53,746 nucleotides of DNA from contig NZ_NSGJ01000037.1 in NCBI RefSeq assembly GCF_002286775.1, positions 1 to 53,746 of the forward strand. The letters run 5' to 3'. The notes beneath the pieces are model-generated. The model did no database searches. It worked only from the letters and a program-made list of their open reading frames with translations, and was not told the DNA's origin. The DNA is from Myroides sp. N17-2 (lineage in GTDB: Bacteria; Bacteroidota; Bacteroidia; Flavobacteriales; Flavobacteriaceae). A program made the translations under genes and the position numbers. Shown here one piece after another: positions 15,707-25,296 of the stretch (position 1 is the stretch's first letter; each line of letters begins with the position of its first letter).

Positions 15707-17230
15707 CTATACTAATATAGTCTGCATAGATAATAATTCTTCTAGTAAACTACGCTCATTAGATAGACGAGGCACTTTATGTTGTCCTCCTAACTTATTA
15801 TTATTCTTTAACCAATCATAGAATAGATTCTTACGTGCACTGTGAAGTACTAACGGATTTAATGTCATATTATTCGTACGTTTAGCTTCGTAGTCCGAAT
15901 TAAGAGCTTGTAAGTTCTTATCTAATACTTCACTGAACAATTGTAAATTATCAGGCGCTTTTGTGAATTCAACTATCCATTCGTGTGCTCCTTTTTCTTT
16001 GCCAATCATAAAGATAGGTGCTACTGTGTACTCTGCCACCTCAGCATTAAACTCTGCACAAGTCTTGGCTAATGCTCTATCGGTATTCTCTATCATTAAC
16101 TCTTCTCCGAATACATTAATAAAGTGCTTCGTACGGCCTGTTATCTTTATTCTATAAGGCAATAAACTAGTGAATCTAACCGTATCTCCTATTAAATAAC
16201 GAACTAGACCTGCATTGGTTGTGATGACTATCGCATAGTTCTTCCCTATTTCTACTTCAGATAGTGGAATGATTCTCTGATTAGTATGACCAAAAGTATC
16301 CATCGGAATAAACTCATAGAATATACCATAATCTAACATCAATAATAACTCATTGCAATCATTCTGATCTTGGATAGCGAAGAATCCCTCTGAGGCGTTG
16401 TATATCTCGTAATATCTAAAGTTACCACTAGGCAACAACTTCTTGTATTGATCTTTATAAGGTTCGAAACTAACTCCACCGTGGAAGTAAACTTCCGCAT
16501 TAGGCCATAGCTCTAATAAATCCTCACGTCCTGTCTCTTGGATAATGCGATTAAACAAAACCAGCATCCACGAAGGTACACCAGCAAAACTCGTGACATT
16601 TTCATTCCTAACTTCAGTGATTATGGCTTTCATTTTGCTCTCCCATTCAGACATAAGAGAAGTCTTGTTACTAGGAGTACTGCTTAACTCTGCCCAAAAA
16701 GGCATATTATCAATTAAAATAGCAGATAGATCGCCAAAGAAAGTATTCTTATCTTCATACAACTGTTTACTACCTCCAAGGCGAAGGCTCTTCCCTGTAA
16801 ACAATTGAGAATTCTCGTTGTTATTCAAATATAAACATAGCAAGTCTTTAGCTGCTTTATAATGACAATTTTCTAAAGCTTCGTTACTAACAGGAATAAA
16901 CTTACTTTTTGCATTTGTCGTTCCACTAGATTTAGCAAACCATCTAATAGGTTCAGGCCAAAAGATATTACTTTCACCTTGACGAGACCGTTCTATATAA
17001 GGCTCAAACTCTTCGTATTTAAACAAGGGCACTCTTTCTGAGAAAGCCTCGTAGTTCTTAATGCTTTCATAGCCGAACTCTTTCCCCAATACTGTTTTCT
17101 CATTTGTCTTTATCAAATTCAGAAACAAATCATTCTGTACTTCATTTGGGTACTTCCTAAATAAGTCTATTTGGTGAATTCTCTTCTTCAGGATCCACGA
17201 AGCAATAGAATTAATAATTGTAAATGCCAT
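15707..17230 (-). CDS. GH3-family acyl-adenylating enzyme
   Basis: GH3 proteins, first known from plant auxin conjugation, are ATP-dependent adenylating enzymes of the ANL type that join acyl acids to amino groups. Bacteroidota carry one homologue of unknown substrate. The three nucleotide-binding motifs are visible: SSGTTNAKSKFIPVS, YNASEGFFAIQ and YLIGDTVRF. The 507-residue length is usual. The ATG at 17230 is chosen over an upstream TTG (17248) because it gives the family-typical start MAFTIINSIASWILKKRI. It is divergent from a DUF2797 gene across about 110 bases, a neighbourhood I recall from other flavobacteria. Confidence 0.9.
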   Translation of the reverse strand: MAFTIINSIASWILKKRIHQIDLFRKYPNEVQNDLFLNLIKTNEKTVLGKEFGYESIKNYEAFSERVPLFKYEEFEPYIERSRQGESNIFWPEPIRWFAKSSGTTNAKSKFIPVSNEALENCHYKAAKDLLCLYLNNNENSQLFTGKSLRLGGSKQLYEDKNTFFGDLSAILIDNMPFWAELSSTPSNKTSLMSEWESKMKAIITEVRNENVTSFAGVPSWMLVLFNRIIQETGREDLLELWPNAEVYFHGGVSFEPYKDQYKKLLPSGNFRYYEIYNASEGFFAIQDQNDCNELLLMLDYGIFYEFIPMDTFGHTNQRIIPLSEVEIGKNYAIVITTNAGLVRYLIGDTVRFTSLLPYRIKITGRTKHFINVFGEELMIENTDRALAKTCAEFNAEVAEYTVAPIFMIGKEKGAHEWIVEFTKAPDNLQLFSEVLDKNLQALNSDYEAKRTNNMTLNPLVLHSARKNLFYDWLKNNNKLGGQHKVPRLSNERSLLEELLSMQTILV

Positions 17231-17340
17231 ATCTTGTTTATTAGTCAAATCTCTAAACTTTTCATTGTGAAAAGATAGTAATTACAGTAGTCAATGTTTT
17301 TCGTACTTTTACCACTTATCCAAAAATAACAATTTTATCT

Positions 17341-18138
17341 ATGCAATACGAAGGAGTTTTAAACAAAATGCAAACGGAATTTAACAGCCCTATTGAATAC
17401 TATTTAGTATTTAAAAACAACTTCATTAATATTAATCAAATTCTTGACAGAACGATTAAGATTGATTTTACAGGTTACGAGTGTTTAAACTGTGGACAGC
17501 ATAAAAAGATCTTCAGACAGGGATTCTGTTATGAGTGTTTTTACTCTAGCGCTCAAGTAGGTGATTGGATTATGCGTCCCGAATTAAGTAAAGCTCATCT
17601 AGGGATAGAAGATAGAGATTTAGAATACGAAACAAGAGTACAGATACAACCTCATATCGTCTATCTAGCTGTAGCTAGTGATGTAAAAGTAGGGGTAACA
17701 AGAAAAACACAAGTCCCTACGAGATGGATAGATCAAGGAGCATCTAAGGCTATCGAGATTGTAGAAGTGCCTAATAGATACTTAGCAGGGATTACTGAGG
17801 TAGCTCTAAAAGATATGTTCACTGATAAGACAAATTGGCGTAAAATGCTTCAAAATGAAGTCTTAGAAACAAACCTAGAGGAAATAAGAAATACACTAAA
17901 AGATAAGTTACCTGAAGAAGCGAAGCCTTACTTCGATCAAACGAATTCTTCTGTTTTCAATCTAGAGTATCCTGTATTACAGTTTCCTACTAAGATAGCG
18001 AGCCTTAATCTTGACAAAACACCTTCTTACCAAGGTAAACTTAAAGGTGTAAAAGGACAATACTTACTATTCGAAGATGGTACTGTATTTAATATCCGTA
18101 CGTATGAGGGATATATGGTCAACATAGAAGTAATCTAA
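17341..18138 (+). CDS. DUF2797 domain protein with zinc ribbon
   Basis: The 265-residue protein carries a four-cysteine zinc-binding site near residues 47-64 (CLNCGQ, then CYECF). A conserved block follows (HIVYLAVASDVKVGVTRKT, PTRWIDQGA) that resembles a GIY-YIG-like core, which is why DUF2797 has been suspected of nucleic-acid binding; no activity is proven to my knowledge. The C-terminus is a small beta domain (GKLKGVKGQYLLFEDGTVFNIR). It is transcribed away from the GH3 gene and ends 19 bases before a terminator shared with the AsmA-like gene. Confidence 0.85.
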   Translation: MQYEGVLNKMQTEFNSPIEYYLVFKNNFININQILDRTIKIDFTGYECLNCGQHKKIFRQGFCYECFYSSAQVGDWIMRPELSKAHLGIEDRDLEYETRVQIQPHIVYLAVASDVKVGVTRKTQVPTRWIDQGASKAIEIVEVPNRYLAGITEVALKDMFTDKTNWRKMLQNEVLETNLEEIRNTLKDKLPEEAKPYFDQTNSSVFNLEYPVLQFPTKIASLNLDKTPSYQGKLKGVKGQYLLFEDGTVFNIRTYEGYMVNIEVI

Positions 18139-18152
18139 TAGATTCCAATAAA

Positions 18153-18180
18153 CAAAACGAGCTCCACTAGGGAGCTCGCT
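18153..18180. terminator. Shared terminator between DUF2797 and AsmA-like genes
   Basis: CGAGCTCC (18158-18165) pairs with GGAGCTCG (18171-18178) around ACTAG. The better T tract lies on the minus strand (TTTTGTTT). Confidence 0.8.
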
Positions 18181-18210
18181 CTATTTAATGATTATTTAGT
18201 GTATACCTTA

Positions 18211-20826
18211 TTATTCTTTCTTCTTCTTGCCAAATAGGCCTTTTAACCCTTCACTTAATTTATCAACTGTTTCTTCAGTATCACTTTTCTTAGTAGTTCC
18301 ATCTTCATTTGTTCCCTTATCTTTCTTACCACCTAAGATATCTATAAGCGCATCTTTTCCTTTATCAACTAATTGATTCTTTTGTTCCTCAATAATTTGA
18401 TTAGTAATATTCTTTGCTACATCAGCCATATTAGCTGATACTTTAGGATTAGCAAAGTTACCTGTCACTCCTACTTTTACAGGTATCTCATCAAATTTAC
18501 CACTAGACTTAGGTCCTAACATTGCCAATGCATTAGCCACATCACTTCCTAACAGCTTAGCAGGTACTTTAAAATCTAATGCATAGTTTAATGTTTGATC
18601 AAATCCGTGCTCACCTGATACGGTTACAGCTAGCTCTTTCGTTTTTATATCAAAAGGTTTAAACTGTACTCGTCCATTGTTAAACACAATATGCATTTTC
18701 TTATTGCTCAAATCAATCTTCTTCATATCTATAAAGCTCAAAGCCCCATCTAATGAAGAAAGTAATTTAGAGTTTTGTCCACTTATCACTGCATTAGCTA
18801 AATCTCCTTTTATATCCCCTGACAATGAATTCAAATCAGGAGAAAGATCATCCGCCTTAAGTTTCCCTTGCATATCCACAACAGCATTCACCTTACCTGA
18901 TACCACACTAGCGATAGGCGCTATAGCTTTTAAGAATTCTAAGTCAGTGAACGTTTGTTTAATATCTAAGCTCTGTAATCCTAAGTTCATATTAAATGTA
19001 GGAATAGCTTCTTTCGTTGATACTTTACCTGCAAATGCCATCGCACCGCCAAAAATATTAGTAGACATATTCTCTAGACGCGCTGCCTCATCTTTAATAA
19101 TCAAACGACCTTTCACATTCTTCAGCGTAAGGTTATCATACACTACAGTATTGGCATTTGCGTTAATGGTACAATCTAAGAACCCCGGTATTTTAAGTGG
19201 TTCCGCAGCTTTCGCTGTTGCAGCCTTCTCTTTTTTCTCTTCAGATTTCGCAGTGTCCTCTTTTAGCAAATCAGCTAAGATAAAGTTATTCGAATTAAGG
19301 TTAAAGTTTCCTTTCAGTGTCTGTTTATTAAATAAGAAACCATACAAGTTATCTAAACGCCCATCAGCACTCAAGTCTGTACTTCCTGTCTTAAGAGCAA
19401 GTTTATTAAGTGTGACATTACTTGTATTAAACGTAAGAGCAGCTTCTTGTATTAATAGTGGTTTAGCCATCGCCTCTGTACTATAATTAAACCCAGTCAA
19501 TGACATACTACCACTATTCTTAATATTCTGATACTGTTCTTTCTCTACAGATTGCATATCAAAGATAGTCGCTACTTTAGCACGTAAGATACCTGTAAGT
19601 GGTATATCTACTTTCACAGGATAAGCCTTCGCTACATTAGATAGGTTAATTATCCCGTCGAAGTTAGCGTCAACTAATGCATTCTCGCTGATATTCTTAA
19701 TATTTGCTTTAGCATTAAATACATCCTGATCGATCTTAAAAGACATCTTGTTAATATCGACATACATATCCTTCATTAAGCCAGTTTGATTCATCACATT
19801 CACATCTAACATAATGTTTTGTACTGCCTTAGGTAAGTCAGGATATTTAAATGACGCATTAGTAGCGTTCATCTTTATATCCATCGTAGGTATAGTCGTT
19901 TCAGTCATCGCCCCTTTCACCTTACCTGCTACTTTAAAATCACCTGTCGTAGTCACTCCTTTTAAGTTACCCGCATAGGCTTCAGGTATCAATCCTAAGA
20001 AATTCTTGAAGTCAGAATCAGGAGTTGCGAAAGTCAAGTCATACTCTTGTCCATTCTCTAATAACTTGATCGAACCATCAAACTCTAGAGGCAACTGATT
20101 AATCAAAGCTTGGTTCTTTTTAAAAGAATACACTTGATTCCCCATATCCATTCCGATTAACGCCTTAAGAGATAAGTTAACCTCATTTAAGAACTTCGTC
20201 CCATCCATAGAGAACGACACCTTAGCTTTAGACTCCGTATCTAAATCTAATATATCAGCAGTCATATTACCTGTTCCTTGGTGATATAATTCTTTAATAC
20301 CAAACTCCATCTTACTACCTAAGTCTTTATATGACACCGTTAAGTTGTCTACCTGATAGTGCTTTAACGCAAGAGAGAACGGCTTGCTATCTTTATCATC
20401 ATCTTCCTTATCCTCATCATCTTTAATCGCGATATCGTAGTTCGCCACCCCCTGCTCATTAACGATAATGTTCGCTTTTGCTTTTTCGATTAAAATATCT
20501 TCTATGTTCATTGGTTCTTTCTCCCCATTAAACAGTTCCATCACAGACATTTTAAGTTTGATGTTATTTGCATAGAAAAGTGTATCTCCTGCAAAAGGTT
20601 CCTTATTTACCACAGCAATATCTTTAATAATCACAGTAGCCTTAGGAAAGTTTCGGATTAGGCTTAAATCGACTTTCTCAAATGTAACCTTTGCATTTAG
20701 GTTATCATTAATAGTCTTCAGTACTAAATCCTCTATCTTACCCTTAAATAAGATAGGCGCAAGCATTAATAATAGAAGTAATCCTAATACAACACCACCT
20801 ACCCATTTTAAAACTTTTTTATTCAT
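18211..20826 (-). CDS. AsmA-like protein (bridge-like envelope lipid transport family)
   Basis: The 871-residue product has one N-terminal membrane anchor (about residues 9-28, VVLGLLLLLMLAPILFKGKI). A long beta-rich periplasmic body follows, with the AsmA N-terminal pattern DLVLKTINDNLNAKVTFEKV. The AsmA_C region near residues 560-810 includes LDIKQTFTDLEFLKAIAPI, VSGKVNAVVDMQGKL and NNGRVQFKPFDIKT. AsmA-family proteins act in envelope integrity and are thought to shuttle phospholipids between membranes. The C-terminus is Lys-rich (GKKDKGTNEDGTTKKS and GLFGKKKKE), probably disordered. It lies downstream of sppA with a terminator between them. Confidence 0.88.
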   Translation of the reverse strand: MNKKVLKWVGGVVLGLLLLLMLAPILFKGKIEDLVLKTINDNLNAKVTFEKVDLSLIRNFPKATVIIKDIAVVNKEPFAGDTLFYANNIKLKMSVMELFNGEKEPMNIEDILIEKAKANIIVNEQGVANYDIAIKDDEDKEDDDKDSKPFSLALKHYQVDNLTVSYKDLGSKMEFGIKELYHQGTGNMTADILDLDTESKAKVSFSMDGTKFLNEVNLSLKALIGMDMGNQVYSFKKNQALINQLPLEFDGSIKLLENGQEYDLTFATPDSDFKNFLGLIPEAYAGNLKGVTTTGDFKVAGKVKGAMTETTIPTMDIKMNATNASFKYPDLPKAVQNIMLDVNVMNQTGLMKDMYVDINKMSFKIDQDVFNAKANIKNISENALVDANFDGIINLSNVAKAYPVKVDIPLTGILRAKVATIFDMQSVEKEQYQNIKNSGSMSLTGFNYSTEAMAKPLLIQEAALTFNTSNVTLNKLALKTGSTDLSADGRLDNLYGFLFNKQTLKGNFNLNSNNFILADLLKEDTAKSEEKKEKAATAKAAEPLKIPGFLDCTINANANTVVYDNLTLKNVKGRLIIKDEAARLENMSTNIFGGAMAFAGKVSTKEAIPTFNMNLGLQSLDIKQTFTDLEFLKAIAPIASVVSGKVNAVVDMQGKLKADDLSPDLNSLSGDIKGDLANAVISGQNSKLLSSLDGALSFIDMKKIDLSNKKMHIVFNNGRVQFKPFDIKTKELAVTVSGEHGFDQTLNYALDFKVPAKLLGSDVANALAMLGPKSSGKFDEIPVKVGVTGNFANPKVSANMADVAKNITNQIIEEQKNQLVDKGKDALIDILGGKKDKGTNEDGTTKKSDTEETVDKLSEGLKGLFGKKKKE

Positions 20827-20853
20827 ACTAGTTAATTTTACTTACAAAATAAC

Positions 20854-20893
20854 AAAAAAAAGAGTCATTCCAATCAAAAGGAATGACTCTTTT
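20854..20893. terminator. Terminator between sppA and the AsmA-like gene
   Basis: AAAGAGTCATTCC (20859-20871) pairs with GGAATGACTCTTT (20880-20892); A-rich on the left, so it terminates minus-strand sppA transcripts. Confidence 0.9.
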
Positions 20894-20961
20894 ATCATAA
20901 ATACCAAACGTTCTTTACTTCTAACTTAGTATAGAAGAACAACGTATAGGATTTGTTTAAT

Positions 20962-22728
20962 TTATTCAATATTCAATTCAAATGGCATAATAGCTTGTAC
21001 GCCTTTCATATTATTGAAGTAGTTTAATCTCTCCATCATCTCATAGTTCGCCTCCCCTATTTTCTCTTTGATCAACTGTTCTTCTGTTTTAATCATTGAT
21101 GACCCTAAATAGTTTCTAAGTAAATCCTCAAACTTCATTTTATACTCAGGGAACTTCACTACCTTATAATTATCAATCTCAACTTTCTTAGCAGCATAAG
21201 CGATAGCAGCATCTAATCCACCTAGCTCATCTACTAGTTTATTTTTAATTGCATCCTTACCTGTCCAAACTCTTCCTTGAGCAATCTCGTCTACTTGAGC
21301 TACAGTTAGTTTTCTACCATCAGCTACTCTCTGTACGAATGTAGTATAGATATCTTCGATTCCCTCAGTCACTACCATTTTAAAAGCAGGATCTACATCT
21401 CTAAATGGGCTATAATTAGCTGCATTATCGTGTGTTTTAACCTGTTCTGCATTTACACCATATTTAGTCGCTAGAGACTTAAAGTTAGGCACCATACCGA
21501 ATACTCCGATAGATCCCGTAATAGTACTTGGATCCGCGAATATACGATCTGCATTACAAGCGATATAATACCCTCCTGATGCTGCTAGATCTCCCATAGA
21601 CACGATAACAGGCTTAACCTTCTTCGTTAACTCTATTTCTCTCCAGATTAACTCAGAAGTTAATGCGCTACCTCCAGGGCTATTCACTCTTAAGACAACA
21701 GCTTTTACCTCATCGTCTTCACGAGCTTTTTTAAGCGCCCTATTTATAGATCCCTCTCCGATATAACTAACACTACCTTCTCCATTTAAGATTTGCCCTT
21801 GAGCGTAGATTACAGCTATCTGATCAGAAGCACTATTCGCTTCACTCTTAGCGATTACGTCTTTCGTGTAATCTAAGATATCAATAGTATTATAATCTTT
21901 AGTTCCTTCTATCTTAAGCGCTTTTTTAATAGCAGCATGATACTCATCTTCATAAGCTATCTTATCCACTAGCCCAACTTTAAGTGCACGACTAGGTGTT
22001 CTAGCTTCTAAGTTATTCGCTATTGCATTTAAACTATCTACAGATACCTTTCTACTTGTAGCAATATCACCTACTATTGTCTCCCAGATAGACTTTAAAA
22101 ATACAGTCGTCTGTTCTCTATTAGCATCACTCATTTTATCTTGAAGATATGGTTCTACCGCACTTTTATACTTACCGTGTCTCATTACTTCCATCTGCAC
22201 ACCGGTCTTATCTTGTAGTCCTTTTAGATACAATATCTCAGTAGATAAACCTTTAAAGTCTAATGATCCTACAGGATTTATATATACCGTATCAGCAACA
22301 GAATTTAAGTAGTATTCCCCTTGAGAATAAGTGTTCGCATAGGCTAAGACAAACTTACCACTCTTCTTAAACTCTTCTAATTTCTTTCTGATCTCGCGTT
22401 TCTGTACGATTCCTAATTGAGAGTCATCATTAAGAATAGAGATTCCCTTGATACGATCATCAGTCTTCGCATACTCTATCGCAGCGATTACATCAAAAAC
22501 CCCATCTTTACCTGCATCACTAAACCCAAAGTCTTTATAATTAAACTTCCCTGCATAATCATACTTCACTCCAGATAAGTCTAAATTAATAACTGAACTA
22601 TCTTTTACAGTTATCTTCTCTGAGCTACTACCCATCGCTGCACTTATCAAGATTAGCCCGAAGAATAATATTCCGAAGAATAAAAATAGCCCTACTAGCG
22701 TAGCTAAAACATTTCTTAAAAACCTCAT
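20962..22728 (-). CDS. sppA: Signal peptide peptidase SppA, 67 kDa type
   Basis: SppA (protease IV) degrades leftover signal peptides in the inner membrane with a Ser-Lys dyad. The 588-residue length marks the long double-domain form found in Gram-negatives. It has one N-terminal membrane helix (residues 9-30). The general-base Lys188 lies in HGKYKSAVEPY in the first domain, and the nucleophile Ser384 in MGDLAASGGYYIAC in the second. Both catalytic residues are thus present. A further VNSPGGSALTSELIW block precedes the Ser. It is transcribed divergently from the folK fusion across 127 bases. Confidence 0.95.
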   Translation of the reverse strand: MRFLRNVLATLVGLFLFFGILFFGLILISAAMGSSSEKITVKDSSVINLDLSGVKYDYAGKFNYKDFGFSDAGKDGVFDVIAAIEYAKTDDRIKGISILNDDSQLGIVQKREIRKKLEEFKKSGKFVLAYANTYSQGEYYLNSVADTVYINPVGSLDFKGLSTEILYLKGLQDKTGVQMEVMRHGKYKSAVEPYLQDKMSDANREQTTVFLKSIWETIVGDIATSRKVSVDSLNAIANNLEARTPSRALKVGLVDKIAYEDEYHAAIKKALKIEGTKDYNTIDILDYTKDVIAKSEANSASDQIAVIYAQGQILNGEGSVSYIGEGSINRALKKAREDDEVKAVVLRVNSPGGSALTSELIWREIELTKKVKPVIVSMGDLAASGGYYIACNADRIFADPSTITGSIGVFGMVPNFKSLATKYGVNAEQVKTHDNAANYSPFRDVDPAFKMVVTEGIEDIYTTFVQRVADGRKLTVAQVDEIAQGRVWTGKDAIKNKLVDELGGLDAAIAYAAKKVEIDNYKVVKFPEYKMKFEDLLRNYLGSSMIKTEEQLIKEKIGEANYEMMERLNYFNNMKGVQAIMPFELNIE

Positions 22729-22855
22729 ATTAAAAACAATTTATCTTATTAGTATTCAAATTATAAAAAAAGTTACAGATTATACCCGTAAATTTGTATT
22801 TATTAACTGTTACAAAAGTAACGTTTATTCAATTTTCTTTTATTTACTTTGCCCC

Positions 22856-23995
22856 ATGTTTACGCAAAATCAAATAGTATTATCAATAGGCTCTAATCAA
22901 GGAGATAGATTATCTAATATAGAGAAGTCTATCGAACTGATAAACAAGCATATTGGTACAGTCATAAAAATATCTCCTATTTACGAATTTCCTGCTTGGG
23001 GTTTTGAGAGTGATCCTTTTTTTAATTGTGCTATTTTAATACACAGTACACTTAACGCAGAAACGGTTATCCTAAAAGTATTAGAAACTGAACAAATACT
23101 AGGTAGAATACGCCCTCTTGATAAAGTGGGTTACAGTGCTCGTATTATAGATATTGATATAATCTCTTTCAACCAAGAAGTGTATAATACAGATAACTTA
23201 TCTGTACCACATCCCCTAATGCAAGAAAGACAATTCGTACTTCTACCTGCAGCAGATCTAAACTTAGAATGGGAACATCCTATCTTAAAACAAAGTTTCA
23301 AAGAATTACTGAATAACTGTAAAGATAAAACAACTTTTAAGATAGTTGGTAACATTGCTAGCCCTTTACTTCAGTATGGTTTTACTAATGTCAACTTTAT
23401 TGCTATCGAGGGGAATATCGGTGCCGGTAAAACGACATTGACTAACCGTATCTCAGAAGATTTTAATGCAAAGCATATATTAGAAGGATTCGCAGATAAT
23501 CCATTCTTACCTAAGTTTTATAAGGATGCTACTAGATATGCGTTCCCTTTAGAAATGTCGTTCTTAGCAGATAGATACTCACAGTTGTCAGATGACTTAG
23601 CGCAATTCGATTTGTTTAAAGAGTTTATCATTGCTGATTATTATATATACAAGTCTATTATCTTCGCTCAAATCACACTAGAGGAGGATGAGTTTAATCT
23701 TTATAAACAAGTCTTTGAGATTATGTATAAAGAGACTCCGAAGCCTGACTTATATGTCTATCTATACCAAAACACGGGACGTTTATTAGAGAATATCCAA
23801 AAGCGTGGTCGTTCTTATGAGAGTGAGATACCAGGTACTTACCTAGATGACGTAAATCAAGGGTACTTTAATTATATCAAATCAATGCATGCTGATAAAG
23901 TATTAGTTATCGATATATCAGATATGGACTTCGTCTCTAATCAAGAAGATTATTTAACGATATTAGAAAAGATACAAAACAAACTAGGCAAATAG
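22856..23995 (+). CDS. folK: Fusion of HPPK (FolK) and deoxynucleoside kinase
   Basis: Residues 1 to about 155 are 6-hydroxymethyl-7,8-dihydropterin pyrophosphokinase, with SIGSNQGDR, WGFESDPFFN and the RIIDIDIISF catalytic region, for folate synthesis. From about residue 175 a deoxynucleoside kinase follows: P-loop GNIGAGKTT, LEGFADNPFLPKFY, the ADRYSQ motif that binds the sugar, and the lid RGRSYE. The latter salvages deoxynucleosides. No stop or start separates them, and both halves keep their catalytic motifs. FolK fused to a deoxyadenosine-type kinase is known from marine flavobacteria such as Polaribacter, so this is lineage-typical. The next gene starts 2 bases after its stop. Confidence 0.93.
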   Translation: MFTQNQIVLSIGSNQGDRLSNIEKSIELINKHIGTVIKISPIYEFPAWGFESDPFFNCAILIHSTLNAETVILKVLETEQILGRIRPLDKVGYSARIIDIDIISFNQEVYNTDNLSVPHPLMQERQFVLLPAADLNLEWEHPILKQSFKELLNNCKDKTTFKIVGNIASPLLQYGFTNVNFIAIEGNIGAGKTTLTNRISEDFNAKHILEGFADNPFLPKFYKDATRYAFPLEMSFLADRYSQLSDDLAQFDLFKEFIIADYYIYKSIIFAQITLEEDEFNLYKQVFEIMYKETPKPDLYVYLYQNTGRLLENIQKRGRSYESEIPGTYLDDVNQGYFNYIKSMHADKVLVIDISDMDFVSNQEDYLTILEKIQNKLGK

Positions 23996-23997
23996 AT

Positions 23998-24555
23998 ATG
24001 AACAAACTTTTTATGATTATGCTAGGGGCTACACCTCCAGGTAGACATATAGAACAACATGATATCTACTTCGGCATCGGTAATGAGATTAAAGACCTCA
24101 TCCCGCAAGTAACTAACTTTTGGAGTGAAGCAGGACCTAGGTTACATCTTGACGCATGGAGAGAAGTAAACACTGTCCATAACTATAAGATAGAAGTAGT
24201 CAATAAAGAAGATTATGTAAGTAATGATTTAAAGTTATTCTTTATTAATCTAGGTGGATATAAACCAGGAATCTTTGACGAGTTTCATCACACCTGCCTT
24301 GTCGTTGCGAATAGCCAAAAAGATGCTATCCAATATGTAAAGAACACTAGCTTCTACGAAGAATATAATTTACCTCCAAAAGGCTATAGTCACGTAGATA
24401 ATAAATATGGTGTAGATGTAGATGATATCTATGAGATAACTGATATCTTAAACGAAGAACTAAAGCAACAATTTGCTCTTCAAATAACACCTTCTACAGA
24501 ACCCCTAATAGAAGACCATATAGAACTAGGTTATATGAAACTAAGTAGTTTCTAA
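23998..24555 (+). CDS. DUF1543 domain protein
   Basis: The 185-residue protein shows the DUF1543 pattern: LFMIMLGATPPGRHIEQHDI and YFGIGNEIKDL near the start, LHLDAWREVNTV, then LFFINLGGYKPGIFDEFHHT in the middle. The domain often appears twice in one protein, and the middle block may be a second half-unit. Function is unknown. It begins 2 bases after the folK fusion stop, so the two are co-transcribed and probably translationally coupled, and a strong terminator follows. Confidence 0.88.
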   Translation: MNKLFMIMLGATPPGRHIEQHDIYFGIGNEIKDLIPQVTNFWSEAGPRLHLDAWREVNTVHNYKIEVVNKEDYVSNDLKLFFINLGGYKPGIFDEFHHTCLVVANSQKDAIQYVKNTSFYEEYNLPPKGYSHVDNKYGVDVDDIYEITDILNEELKQQFALQITPSTEPLIEDHIELGYMKLSSF

Positions 24556-24562
24556 CAGATAT

Positions 24563-24599
24563 AAAAAAGCTCCAATGAAGAATCTCATTGGAGCTTTTT
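24563..24599. terminator. Terminator shared by DUF1543 and YceI genes
   Basis: AGCTCCAATGA (24568-24578) pairs with TCATTGGAGCT (24585-24595), with A and T runs on the two sides. Confidence 0.9.
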
Positions 24600-24626
24600 A
24601 TATTATTTATGTTTACTAACTTGTAA

Positions 24627-25157
24627 TTAAGCTTTAGCGAACTGTACTTCAGCGAATAACTTAATATCCTCACCTACTAATACACCTCCTGTTTCTAGAG
24701 CAGTATTCCATCCAAGACCAAACTCTTTACGATTAATCTTTCCTTCTAATGATAAAGCTATCTTAGTATTTCCCCATGGATCAGTTAATAACCCACTGTA
24801 TTCTGCATTAAATACTACTTCTTTAGTCACTCCCTTAATAGTCATCAGCCCTGTAATAACATAATCATTAGCTGACTTTTTCTCTACATTTGTTGATGTA
24901 AAAGAAATATCTTCATGCTCTTCAACTTCAAAGAAATCTGCACTTCTCAAGTGATTATCTCTATCTACATTATTCGTATCTATTGATGCAACTTTAGCTA
25001 TAAAAGAAATTTCTGAAGTCTCAAATCCTTCTTCTTTATTTATAACAGTAGAAGTAAATTCATTAAACTTTCCTGATACATTAGTAAACATCATGTGTTT
25101 TACTTTAAATCCTATCTCTGAATGTGTAGGGTCGATATTCCAAACTGTATTTGTCAT
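24627..25157 (-). CDS. YceI family protein
   Basis: YceI proteins are lipocalin-like beta barrels that bind polyisoprenoid-type lipids. The 176-residue product begins with the family start WNIDPTHSEIGFKVKHMMFT and has GKFNEFTSTV, FFEVEEHEDISFTST and ITGLMTIKGVTKEV. It ends at FGLGWNTALETGGVLVGEDI, the hallmark C-terminal block. No signal peptide is present, unlike E. coli YceI, so this form should be cytosolic. It is a single gene; a run of A just upstream of the start is the only feature near its translation start. Confidence 0.95.
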   Translation of the reverse strand: MTNTVWNIDPTHSEIGFKVKHMMFTNVSGKFNEFTSTVINKEEGFETSEISFIAKVASIDTNNVDRDNHLRSADFFEVEEHEDISFTSTNVEKKSANDYVITGLMTIKGVTKEVVFNAEYSGLLTDPWGNTKIALSLEGKINRKEFGLGWNTALETGGVLVGEDIKLFAEVQFAKA

Positions 25158-25296
25158 AATATTTTTTTTTTAAGGTTATCACTACTTATTATCAGTAGCG
25201 TTTTGTATGGTACAAATGTATAGCCTCTTACCCCCTAACACACTTAATCTAAGTTAAGAACGTAATATTACTTTAAAAAATCAGTCTAAAGACTCA

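Noticed and set aside
17231..17248. TTG start for the GH3 gene at 17248
   Set aside because: The ATG at 17230 gives the conserved family N-terminus; the TTG adds six unsupported residues.
18677..19486. Long plus-strand frame opposite the AsmA-like gene
   Set aside because: It lies wholly antisense to a well-supported gene, has no family match and shows the biased composition of a shadow frame.
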